Assembly (NCBI GenBank): GCA_964610045.1
Contig: CAZSUN010000042.1
Coordinates: forward strand, 1 to 30,645
DNA: 30,645 bases
Direction: 5' to 3'
Origin: JACCYX01 sp964610045
GTDB lineage: Bacteria > Chloroflexota > Chloroflexia > Thermomicrobiales > UBA6265
This document shows, piece by piece, positions 1 to 6,506 of the stretch (position 1 is the stretch's first letter; each line of letters opens with the position of its first letter). The translations under genes and the position numbers were made by a program. The notes beneath the pieces are model-generated. The model ran no database searches and was not told the DNA's origin. It saw only the letters and a program-made list of their open reading frames with translations.

Positions 1-149
1 GAGGTGACGGCGCTGGGACTGCTGAACGAGGCGCTGACCACGTAGACCATCGGATAGGCGACGGCGAGCAGGAACAGGAACAGCACGATGTAGTTCGTGA
101 TGACGAATGTCCGGTCAGCGCCGGTATCCTTGGTAATCGCAGACGCCAT
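1..149 (-). CDS. Carbohydrate ABC transporter permease, N-terminal fragment
   Basis: Only the first 49 codons are in the window; the gene continues beyond base 1. The peptide begins MASAITKDTGADRTF and then has a hydrophobic segment (about residues 19-38, with NYIVLFLFLLAVAYPMVYVV) followed by SASFSSPSAVT. A first membrane helix ending in YPxxYVVSASFSSP is typical of MalG/LplC-type inner-membrane permeases of binding-protein-dependent sugar or oligosaccharide importers, where it starts the permease domain. The start ATG at 149 has a strong Shine-Dalgarno (GGAGGGG) a few bases upstream. The gene has its own promoter at 351-379, so it is promoter-proximal in its operon. The substrate cannot be told from this fragment. 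Confidence 0.72.
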   Translation of the reverse strand, partial: MASAITKDTGADRTFVITNYIVLFLFLLAVAYPMVYVVSASFSSPSAVT

Positions 150-573
150 CGAGCCCCTCCCTGCCGGCACGGCGGAAACCGTTGCCGCGCCTCGATCGCC
201 AGCGGATGAGACGCCCACCCATTGGGTGGAAACGAAGCCATCAGGCCGCTCGCGGTGCCCCGGGTCCGGGTCCGGGTATGGCGAAGCGATCGTTGCTCCG
301 GCGGAGTCACGCTGCTGGCCTACGGCCTGTCGAATGTATGCAACACGAGGATGATACGAACCCCGATTACTGCTGTCAAATGTCTATTGGTGACACCAAG
401 CGCGCCCCAGCGGTTTGGAATGGTGCAGTGCACTCCGCAAACCGCACCGGAATGCTGGTCGCGATTGATGGTTCCGGGAAGGTGGGTACGGTTGACCAAC
501 GTGCGGCATTTATCGCAAGATCATCGCGAAATCCGGTGCTGGCAGTGTCATTGGGAAGCCTGGGGGAATGCGG
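150..573. other. Intergenic region between divergent permease and membrane-protein genes
   Basis: I see no gene here. The region holds the minus-strand promoter at 351-379 and a leader of roughly 195 nt for the permease. Within the leader DNA are a 6-bp perfect hairpin (CCACCC, loop ATT, GGGTGG; 215-229) and three tandem CCGGGT hexamers (260-277). On the plus strand a TTGACC at 492-497 could be a -35 element for the gene at 574, but no good -10 follows at normal spacing. Confidence 0.6.
351..379 (-). promoter_or_regulatory. Sigma-70-type promoter of the ABC permease gene
   Basis: Read on the minus strand, a perfect -35 TTGACA (379-374) is followed after exactly 17 bp by TATCAT (356-351), one mismatch from TATAAT. 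Transcription would start near 344 and run into the permease start at 149. Confidence 0.7.
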
Positions 574-1734
574 ATGGCCACCACAACTGCGAACGAGTTG
601 GTCGATACGCCAGGCGACCCGGTATGGCGCAAAATCGCATCCTGGGTGCTGCTGGTCGTGTTCTGCCTTGGTTTGCTGCTGTCGATCATCTCCGTCTGGG
701 CGAGGATCGAGGTGCTGAACACGGACGCCTTCGTTCACACGGTCTCGCCACTTGCCGCCGACCCGGACGTCCAGGCGGCCATCGCCGACCGGGTGACCAC
801 AGTCATTTCCGATTGGATCCGGGACGACGACGCGACCATCGCGGCACTGGGATCCGATTCCATCCTGCGCGGTATCGGCATGTCGTTCCTGCTCGATTTC
901 GTCCATCGCACGGTGCTGGACTACGTGCAGTCACCATCGTTCCAACAGCAGTGGGATGCCGCCATTGAGGTTGCGCACCGGAAGCTGATCGACGGACTTA
1001 CCGGGGAGCGGGAGGGCGCGGTCACCATCGAGCAGGGGCAGCTGATCCTCGATCTCGCGCCAATGCTGGCAGACGTCCAGGAGCGGTTCAGCGAATCCAG
1101 GCTGGAGATCATCTCCCGCATCACGATCAGTCCGGAGAACACACAAGTCGTCATTTTCGAATCCGAGCGGCTGGCCAAATCGCAGCGGTTGATCGAGCAA
1201 CTCAAAACACTGTCGATCGTGCTGCCGATCGTGACCCTCATTGCGCTCGCCGGATGCCTGCTGGTGGCGCTGAACAAGTGGGGCATGGTGGCTGGCATCG
1301 GCATCGGAACGACGGTGGCGATGGTCGTCCTGGTGATCCTGATTGCGATTGGACGCCGGTACCTGCTCGATTCGCTGGGACCCGATGTCAATCGCGAGGC
1401 AGCGACCGCCGTGTTCGATACCGTCGTGCGTGGGGTGCGGCAGGCGGCGCGGATCACCGCGTTCATCGGTCTTGTCGTGGCTGCCGTTGGCTGGGTTGGC
1501 ACGTCGTCGCTGGTTCGACGTCCGTCCGTGGTGACGACGGTCCGTGCCTACCGGAATGCGATTCTGGCGGCACTCATCATCGTGCCGTGCCTGTTGATCC
1601 TGCTCGCGGAGGATCTCGAGCCGGTCCGGGTGGGAGGCATGGTGCTCATCGCGCTGACGGCGATGGCGATGATCGTCTGGATCTCACGGATGGATGTGAT
1701 CGCTACGCGATCGGATACAGCGCCATCCGGGTGA
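574..1734 (+). CDS. Multi-pass integral membrane protein of unknown function
   Basis: About 386 residues. One N-terminal helix (near residues 21-42, ending SVWAR) is followed by a large non-membrane domain of about 165 residues, then about five closely spaced hydrophobic helices in the C-terminal 180 residues. The N-terminal pattern (WRKIASWVLLVV, then WARIEVLNTDAFVHTVSPLAADPDVQ) resembles integral membrane proteins common in Actinobacteria and Chloroflexi that have no assigned function. The ATG at 574 is preferred over the one at 568 because the GGGGGA at 562-567 is correctly spaced only for 574. The 3' end overlaps the convergent gene by 32 bp. No catalytic motif is visible. Confidence 0.75.
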   Translation: MATTTANELVDTPGDPVWRKIASWVLLVVFCLGLLLSIISVWARIEVLNTDAFVHTVSPLAADPDVQAAIADRVTTVISDWIRDDDATIAALGSDSILRGIGMSFLLDFVHRTVLDYVQSPSFQQQWDAAIEVAHRKLIDGLTGEREGAVTIEQGQLILDLAPMLADVQERFSESRLEIISRITISPENTQVVIFESERLAKSQRLIEQLKTLSIVLPIVTLIALAGCLLVALNKWGMVAGIGIGTTVAMVVLVILIAIGRRYLLDSLGPDVNREAATAVFDTVVRGVRQAARITAFIGLVVAAVGWVGTSSLVRRPSVVTTVRAYRNAILAALIIVPCLLILLAEDLEPVRVGGMVLIALTAMAMIVWISRMDVIATRSDTAPSG

Positions 1735-2392
1735 TGATGGCCAGGAGGAGCACGCTGGAAAGACTCGCCGCGAACAGTTGAGCAGGCCGCCAGGTGAACT
1801 TTGTCGCCAGTCCGGCGAAGAACAGGACCAGGGCGAGCAGGACCGTGCTGAACACGTAGTGGTTGCCGTTGCGGCTGGCTTTCTGGCCCGCTTCCACCAG
1901 GAGTGATGCCTGCTGCTCGAGATCGCTTGCCGTCGCCTGGGTATGGATGATGAAGCCATCGATGGCGAATGGCTCACGCGGTGCGTCGGGATTGGTCAGT
2001 GGATCGGTGGCGATCCAGGCGTCAAGCGCCGCCTGCACCTCCGGCAGCATTCGTTGGCGGTAAAAGTTCATCAAGGCGGTGTCGTTGCGCACATAGGCTT
2101 CGGCCCAGGCGTTGAACAGCAGCACTTCGACCGTCAGTTGGGCGTCGGCGGTGTTCGAGACGCTGACCGACTGCATGCGGATGGTGTTCGCCATCGAATA
2201 CAGTTCGGACTGCTCGCTGTTCCAATTCGTTGCCTGGTAGCCGCTCCAGGCTGCCGCCAGCGAGGCCACCGACATGATCACCACCAGGGCGAGGTCCATC
2301 CAGGTGAACCACGTTTTGGCGTCGAGCCAGCGGCGAACGCGAGTTCGGCGCGTCTCTGGCTGATCGGCGTTCTTGATAAGGGGGCGATCCAT
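1703..2392 (-). CDS. Three-helix membrane protein of unknown function
   Basis: About 229 residues from the ATG at 2392; a GTG at 2404 is possible but lies directly against the upstream purine run, while AGGGTGA sits at a workable distance from the ATG. One hydrophobic helix follows a basic N-terminus (after KTWFTWMD), and two more lie at the C-terminus. The middle is a hydrophilic, mostly helical domain (SGYQATNWNSEQSELYSMANTI region) likely to lie outside the membrane. The first helix followed by AAWSGYQATNWNSEQ is a pattern seen in uncharacterised bacterial membrane proteins. Its stop lies inside the 3' end of the convergent gene. No function is proposed. Confidence 0.7.
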   Translation of the reverse strand: MDRPLIKNADQPETRRTRVRRWLDAKTWFTWMDLALVVIMSVASLAAAWSGYQATNWNSEQSELYSMANTIRMQSVSVSNTADAQLTVEVLLFNAWAEAYVRNDTALMNFYRQRMLPEVQAALDAWIATDPLTNPDAPREPFAIDGFIIHTQATASDLEQQASLLVEAGQKASRNGNHYVFSTVLLALVLFFAGLATKFTWRPAQLFAASLSSVLLLAIITRMALYPIA

Positions 2393-2541
2393 GCGACGTG
2401 TCACCCTGCGTCGAGGTCAGGCGAGTGTGGCGGCGATCCCAACCGGGAAGCCTGTCATGTCGCCATCTTCCCACGGCGGAACGCGCTCAGTCCATGACCA
2501 CGGACTGAGCGCTTGAAGGATGTGACATGTGGAGTTTTCGG

Positions 2542-2614
2542 TACGCCCGGCAGGACTCGAACCTGCGGCCTCTTGCTCCGGAGGCAAGCGCTCTATCCGC
2601 TGAGCTACGGGCGC
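2542..2614 (-). tRNA. tRNA-Arg (anticodon CCG)
   Basis: Read on the minus strand, a full 73-nt cloverleaf folds: acceptor GCGCCCG/CGGGCGT (one G-U at the end), D arm GCTC/GAGC, anticodon stem CTTGC/GCAAG with loop CTCCGGA (anticodon CCG, reading CGG), a 5-nt variable loop, and T arm GCAGG/CCTGC with loop TTCGAGT. The discriminator is A. The following bases are CCG, so the CCA end is not encoded and must be added after transcription. Confidence 0.97.
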
Positions 2615-2704
2615 GTACGTACGCGTGACTTTAGGGATAGCCGGTTGCTTTTCGCCAAACTGGATCGATTTCCAGCGGTCACGTGACCCTATGTCTACGG
2701 TGCC

Positions 2705-2734
2705 AGTATAGCCTGACCAGCCTTGGCGCGCCAA
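2705..2734 (-). promoter_or_regulatory. Promoter of the tRNA-Arg gene
   Basis: On the minus strand, TTGGCG (2734-2729) and TATACT (2710-2705) are separated by 18 bp and lie about 90 bp upstream of the tRNA. The leader between them and the tRNA contains a perfect 12-bp palindrome, GGTCACGTGACC (2677-2688). Confidence 0.6.
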
Positions 2735-3094
2735 AATCCTGGCAGTCGTGAAACCAATGCCGAAAGAACGTGCGTTCTATAGTGGTCTCCAGGCAAACGA
2801 ACTGAGAGTCGAACCGATCGAGGAAATGGCAGGATACAGGATATAGACGCAGTTGCCTTCTCGATTACCTACGGCCGCCATGATGGCGGCGACCATGATG
2901 GTATTGAAGGCCGGATCGGCATCGACGCGCGACTGAACATGAGGTGGTGATCGAAGGGGCCGAGGTGGCGAGTGGCATGGCGGAAGTCAAGGAGACACCG
3001 CAGATTGCCGGGTCATTCAGCGGGTCGAACTGCCAGTGACAGATGTGCTCCTGCCGGAGTTTCGCTACTCGTGCCCGTCAACAGGGGCGCTGAG
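2735..3094. other. Gene-poor stretch with SOS-like box and possible coding remnant
   Basis: No intact gene. Downstream of the SOS-like box the plus strand has short open stretches in different frames: one from about 2829 to 2944, one from 2943 to 3030 (VVIEGAEVASGMAEVKETPQ), and one from about 3023 to 3070 (VELPVTDVLLPEFRYS). The last two look as if a single frame had been broken near 3025, which would fit a decayed gene. I cannot assign them to a family. Confidence 0.35.
2765..2778. promoter_or_regulatory. Candidate LexA (SOS) box
   Basis: AGAACGTGCGTTCT is a perfect dyad and fits the Gram-positive type LexA core GAAC-RNRY-GTTY exactly. It overlaps a -10-like TATAGT at 2778-2783 on the plus strand, the usual geometry for a repressor blocking a promoter. 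No clear -35 is visible. The plus-strand transcript would enter 2790-3090, where no intact gene is found. That this lineage's LexA uses this motif is an assumption. Confidence 0.5.
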
Positions 3095-3125
3095 CTATCG
3101 GTTTGTGAGCTCAGCGCCCCTGTTG
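3079..3125. repeat. 18-bp perfect inverted repeat at the 3' end of the nucleotidyltransferase gene
   Basis: CAACAGGGGCGCTGAGCT (3079-3096) is exactly repeated inverted at 3108-3125 around an 11-nt loop. The hairpin includes the last codons and the TAG stop (3095-3097) of the minus-strand gene. No T-run follows on either strand, so it is not a standard intrinsic terminator, though it may protect or end the transcript. Confidence 0.8.
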
Positions 3126-3736
3126 GATGGCCACTGTTGATTGATCATCTCGAGCCACGGATGCGTTCCGTAGAGCAGAACGAGCTGCCTGGCGAGCCAA
3201 TTCCGCCGATCGTCGTCGAGCCGTGGCAACGCGCGGAGGAAATCGTGCTCGTTCTTGGGAAGCTCCGGCATCTTTGACTTGTAGAGCAACTGGATTTCCG
3301 GCGCCAGTACCGGCAAGCCACACACGTCGATCGTGAATCCGGCGATCGGACCGCGAATCGACCGGTCGCGCCGAAAATACCACGAATGCTCGTCGAACTC
3401 ACCCAGCATTACCTGGAGTTTCCATGGCCCTTCGGGTCGCCGGCACCAGATGTCGCTCACGTTGGTGGGTACAGACGTGCCCTCAGCCCACTCGCAAACC
3501 ACTCGGTCGGCCAGGTAGAGCAGCCAGCCCGGCAGCGCACGATGGAGCAGAGTGGCGTCTCGCCGGTCAATCTGGACATCGATATCGGCATGTGGTCGCG
3601 TCTGTTTACCAAGAAACAGGTCGATCGCCCAGCCGCCGGATACTACCCAGAAGCCTGGGTAGTTCTCAAACAATCGGGCTACCTCTTCGGGTGAGAGCGG
3701 GGCCCACTCGTCTGGTCCTGGTGCCTGATCATTCAT
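3095..3736 (-). CDS. Nucleotidyltransferase (aminoglycoside adenylyltransferase-like / AbiEii-like fold)
   Basis: 213 residues. Residues 33-55 read SGGWAIDLFLGKQTRPHADIDVQ, the hallmark of small stand-alone nucleotidyltransferases: a GG pair (34-35) and an Asp-x-Asp metal pair (D51, D53), as in the family that includes aminoglycoside 2''-adenylyltransferase and lincosamide nucleotidyltransferases. Such enzymes transfer a nucleotide from NTP to a small molecule or an RNA or protein partner. The ATG at 3736 is preferred: it overlaps the stop of the GntR gene as TGATG and has AGGAG just upstream, so the two are translationally coupled. A TTG at 3739 is the alternative. An actual resistance role is not shown by the sequence; relatives of this type in soil and thermal bacteria are mostly uncharacterised. 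Confidence 0.75.
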   Translation of the reverse strand: MNDQAPGPDEWAPLSPEEVARLFENYPGFWVVSGGWAIDLFLGKQTRPHADIDVQIDRRDATLLHRALPGWLLYLADRVVCEWAEGTSVPTNVSDIWCRRPEGPWKLQVMLGEFDEHSWYFRRDRSIRGPIAGFTIDVCGLPVLAPEIQLLYKSKMPELPKNEHDFLRALPRLDDDRRNWLARQLVLLYGTHPWLEMINQQWPSNRGAELTNR

Positions 3737-4479
3737 CAAGACTCCTCACCGTCATCCACGGAGATGAGACCGGGTGCGTTTTCCGCGAGAATCCTCGCCT
3801 TCATGTCCAGGATGTGATGCTCGAGCGCCAGTTCTGCCTCGGGGATCCTGCCGTCGTGCAGTCGGAGGAGAATCTCGCGATGCTGTTCGATCGCGATGTC
3901 CATCCATCCAGGAACGTGGGTGCCGGCCCGCTGGAAGATGGTGATTTGCCCCCACAGAGCGTTGGTCATCGCGATCAGGCGTTGGTTGTCCGATCCGTTG
4001 ATGATCCACTGATGGAATCCTTGATCCACTTCCAGGAACGTGGAGGCTGCTTCATTAACACTCCCGCCATCGCGTGCCGCCGTGAGTGATTCGACAACCT
4101 GCTCGAGCGCCAGTTCCTGCTCGCGGGTATCGATTGAACTGAAACGTCCGGCCATGGTCCGGAGGGCAAGTGTCTCCAGGGCTGTTCTCAGGTCGAAGAT
4201 CTCGCCGACATCCCGGCTGGAAAACTTGGCGACGAAAAACCCGCGGTTTGGACGGTAGACGATCACCCCGTCCTGCACCAGGCGATGCAGCGCCTCACGG
4301 ACTGGCGTGCGACTGACGCCCAGTTCGCGGCTCAGGTGAAGGTCGGAGAGGCGATCGCCAGGCTGCAACTCCCGCGTGGCGAGACGCTCCCAGATCGCCC
4401 CGTACACATCGGTACCGAGACTGCGCCGGACAATTGGTGTGTGGATCCGGTGTGGCCGGTTGTCAGGCTCGCTGGTCAT
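3736..4479 (-). CDS. GntR-family transcriptional regulator, FCD (FadR-like) subfamily
   Basis: 247 residues. An N-terminal winged helix-turn-helix spans about residues 20-85 (LATRELQPGDRLSDLHLSRE, then SRTPVREALHRL and the wing VIVYRPNRGFFVA). A C-terminal all-helical FCD ligand-binding domain spans about 93-235, with the expected metal/ligand positions visible: DLRTALE, DQGFHQW, EQHREIL and LEHHI. Such proteins are usually repressors released by a small organic acid. The gene diverges from a kinase-aminotransferase operon and is translationally coupled to the downstream nucleotidyltransferase. It probably regulates itself and perhaps the divergent operon through dyads in 4560-4620. The effector is unknown. 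Confidence 0.9.
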   Translation of the reverse strand: MTSEPDNRPHRIHTPIVRRSLGTDVYGAIWERLATRELQPGDRLSDLHLSRELGVSRTPVREALHRLVQDGVIVYRPNRGFFVAKFSSRDVGEIFDLRTALETLALRTMAGRFSSIDTREQELALEQVVESLTAARDGGSVNEAASTFLEVDQGFHQWIINGSDNQRLIAMTNALWGQITIFQRAGTHVPGWMDIAIEQHREILLRLHDGRIPEAELALEHHILDMKARILAENAPGLISVDDGEES

Positions 4480-4560
4480 GAGGCGCTCACGGGCTTGGCA
4501 GGTACTGACTCCGACAGGTTCTTCAGGCTGGTCAGGAGCGCTCGGTCGACGTTCATGGTT

Positions 4561-4581
4561 GAGTTGCCTATTGTATGCACA
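4561..4581 (-). promoter_or_regulatory. Candidate promoter/operator of the GntR gene
   Basis: On the minus strand TACAAT (one mismatch from a -10) lies within the TGTATGCACA element (4572-4581), a TGT-N4-ACA dyad that loosely resembles operators of FCD-type GntR proteins. No convincing -35 is seen. This is a weak call made from position and symmetry. Confidence 0.3.
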
Positions 4582-4598
4582 TCGATTTTGCGTGGATC

Positions 4599-4618
4599 AT
4601 CCCTGCAATTGCGGGGAT
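4599..4618. promoter_or_regulatory. 20-bp palindrome upstream of the kinase gene
   Basis: ATCCCTGCAATTGCGGGGAT is a 20-bp dyad with a single imperfect (T/G) pair. It ends only a few bases before the AGGGGGA Shine-Dalgarno of the kinase gene. It could be an operator for the divergent GntR regulator or an RNA hairpin in the kinase leader. Confidence 0.45.
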
Positions 4619-4633
4619 TGCCAAGGGGGAGTA

Positions 4634-5224
4634 GTGCGAGTGTCTGGCCCGACCGGGAGTGATGGTACCTGCCTGGTCGTGCTTCGCGGAAATTCCGGAA
4701 GCGGCAAGACCGCCACGGCGCGACGCTTGCGTGAGCGCTGCGGGCGGGGCATCGCGATCGTCTCGCAGGACGTGATACGCCGGGACATGCTCTGGGAAAA
4801 GGATGTTTCGGATGGAGTCAACATCGGCCTGATCGACACGGTCGCCAGATATTCGCTCGATCGCGGGTATCACGTCATTGTCGAGGGCGTCCTCGATGCC
4901 GGACGCTATGGCGACATGTTCGATCGACTCCAGTCCGACCATCGGGGCAGGACATCATTCTGGTATTGGGACCTGCCGTTCGACGAAACGCTGCGCCGCC
5001 ACGCAACCAAACAGGAGTCAGGCGAGTTCGGTGAACTCGAGATGCGCGACTGGTTCCGGCCACGCGATGTCCTGTCGTTCGTTGCCGAAACATTGATCGG
5101 GCCGGATACGGAGCTGGACACAACGGTGGAATGCATCATTTCGGCATCCGGCCTTGCCGCGACACCGCCTGCCCTGCATGCTTCTTCCAGCAGACTCCCC
5201 GGTGGTGAATCGGTGGACACATGA
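4634..5224 (+). CDS. P-loop kinase / AAA_33-type ATPase
   Basis: About 196 residues. The Walker A loop RGNSGSGKT is at residues 18-26, followed by IAIVSQDVIRRDML, NIGLIDTVARYSLDRGYHVIVEGVL, and later a basic lid (DETLRRHATK, then MRDWFRPRD). This order is that of a widespread family of small, zeta-toxin- or chloramphenicol-phosphotransferase-like kinases, common in Actinobacteria, with unknown substrates. The GTG at 4634 follows AGGGGGA closely; the GTG at 4640 has better spacing. Longer upstream starts would overlap the divergent GntR gene and are unlikely. The stop lies 20 bp before the aminotransferase start, so the two genes are probably cotranscribed. Confidence 0.8.
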   Translation: MRVSGPTGSDGTCLVVLRGNSGSGKTATARRLRERCGRGIAIVSQDVIRRDMLWEKDVSDGVNIGLIDTVARYSLDRGYHVIVEGVLDAGRYGDMFDRLQSDHRGRTSFWYWDLPFDETLRRHATKQESGEFGELEMRDWFRPRDVLSFVAETLIGPDTELDTTVECIISASGLAATPPALHASSSRLPGGESVDT

Positions 5225-5244
5225 TGGTGAAAGGATCCCCCGGC

Positions 5245-6420
5245 ATGTCGGTTCGCTTTGCAGACAGGATGAGCCGCCTTGGTACCGAGACCGCCTTCGA
5301 GGTGATGGTGAAGGCACGAGCGCTCGAAGCGCAGGGCAAGAGTGTGGTGCATCTCGAGGTCGGGGAACCCGATTTCGACACGCCCGCGAATGTGATTCAG
5401 GCCGGCGTCGACGCGCTGCAGGGGGGCTGGACGCACTACGGTCCAGCGGGTGGAGATCCGGCGCTCAAGGAGGCCATCGCCAACTACATCAACACGACCC
5501 GGAATCTGGACTACGCTCCGGATCAGGTGATCGTGACGCCAGGTGGCAAACCGATCATGTTCTTCCTCATCCTTGCGCTGCTGCAGGAGGGGGACGAGGC
5601 GATCTATCCGGATCCCGGATTTCCGATCTACCGGTCGATGATCGACTTCACCGGGGCGAAGGCTGTGCCAATCGCCCTGCGCGAGGAAAACGGCTTCGGG
5701 CTCGATGTCGATGAACTGGAAACCCTGGTCAACGACAGGACCCGGCTACTGATCATCAATAGCCCGGCGAACCCGACGGGTGGCGTACTCGATCGGGACC
5801 AACTCGAGCGGATTGCCCGGATTGCGGTCGAACGCGACCTAATCGTGATGGCCGACGAGATCTACGCGGAGTTGATCTACGATGGCGAGCACACGTCGAT
5901 CGCGACGTTTCCCGGCATGGCCGAGCGCACCGTCATCCTCGATGGCTTTTCGAAAACCTACGCGATGACAGGTTGGCGCCTTGGGTACGGCCTCTTCCCG
6001 AAGGAGTTGGTTCCGTCCATCACGCGCCTCGCCGTCAATAGCGTGTCATGCACCTCGGTAGCTGTCCAACGCGCTGGCCTCGAAGCGCTGACCGGCCCCC
6101 AGGACAGGGTGGCGGAGTTCCGGGAAGCCTTCCGGGGTCGTCGCGAACTCATCGTCAATGGCCTGAATGCGATCGACGGCATTTCCTGCGTGATGCCGAA
6201 GGGCGCTTTCTATGCCTTCCCCAACATCACCGGGACAGGCCTCACGAGCCGCGAATTCGCTGACCGGTTGCTGGAGGAGTTTGGCGTCGCGGGCATCGCA
6301 GGCACCTCGTTCGGGGACGCCGGCGAGGGCTACATCCGGCTGTCGTACGCCAACTCCGAGGAGAACCTCCAAAAGGCGCTTGACCGGGTGGCCGCGATGA
6401 CCTCCGCCGTGTTGGCGTAG
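5245..6420 (+). CDS. Pyridoxal-phosphate aminotransferase, class I/II (aspartate aminotransferase family)
   Basis: 391 residues from the ATG at 5245 (AAAGGA upstream; product starts MSVRFADRMSRLGTETAFEV, the usual family start). Upstream in-frame ATGs at 5221 and 5224 are possible. Visible motifs are HLEVGEPDFDTP (substrate loop), NSPANPTGG (cofactor ring contact), ADEIYAELIY and the PLP lysine in GFSKTYAMTGWRLGY (Lys237). C-terminal GTSFGDAGEGYIRLSYA holds the carboxylate-binding Arg. It transfers an amino group between an amino acid and a 2-oxoacid in the cytosol. Substrate choice (Asp, Ala, aromatic or other) cannot be set from the sequence. It follows the kinase gene in a likely operon. 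Confidence 0.93.
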   Translation: MSVRFADRMSRLGTETAFEVMVKARALEAQGKSVVHLEVGEPDFDTPANVIQAGVDALQGGWTHYGPAGGDPALKEAIANYINTTRNLDYAPDQVIVTPGGKPIMFFLILALLQEGDEAIYPDPGFPIYRSMIDFTGAKAVPIALREENGFGLDVDELETLVNDRTRLLIINSPANPTGGVLDRDQLERIARIAVERDLIVMADEIYAELIYDGEHTSIATFPGMAERTVILDGFSKTYAMTGWRLGYGLFPKELVPSITRLAVNSVSCTSVAVQRAGLEALTGPQDRVAEFREAFRGRRELIVNGLNAIDGISCVMPKGAFYAFPNITGTGLTSREFADRLLEEFGVAGIAGTSFGDAGEGYIRLSYANSEENLQKALDRVAAMTSAVLA

Positions 6421-6506
6421 GCTCTCCGTAGGGCCGGTGGTCGACGGTAGAGGGTCAATCAGGCCGTCGAGTGTCACCGGCGAACGCAAATCCCGGAGAT
6501 GTGACC

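Noticed and set aside
260..277. Three tandem CCGGGT hexamers as a functional repeat
   Set aside because: Only three short units in GC-rich leader DNA; could be chance.
2417..2734. Minus-strand frame containing PVAQRIERLPPEQEAAGSSP
   Set aside because: This is the well-known false protein produced by translating a tRNA-Arg gene and its flanks.
2542..4479. Genomic island integrated at tRNA-Arg
   Set aside because: No integrase and no repeated copy of the tRNA 3' end was seen; the accessory-looking genes are on the 5' side of the tRNA.
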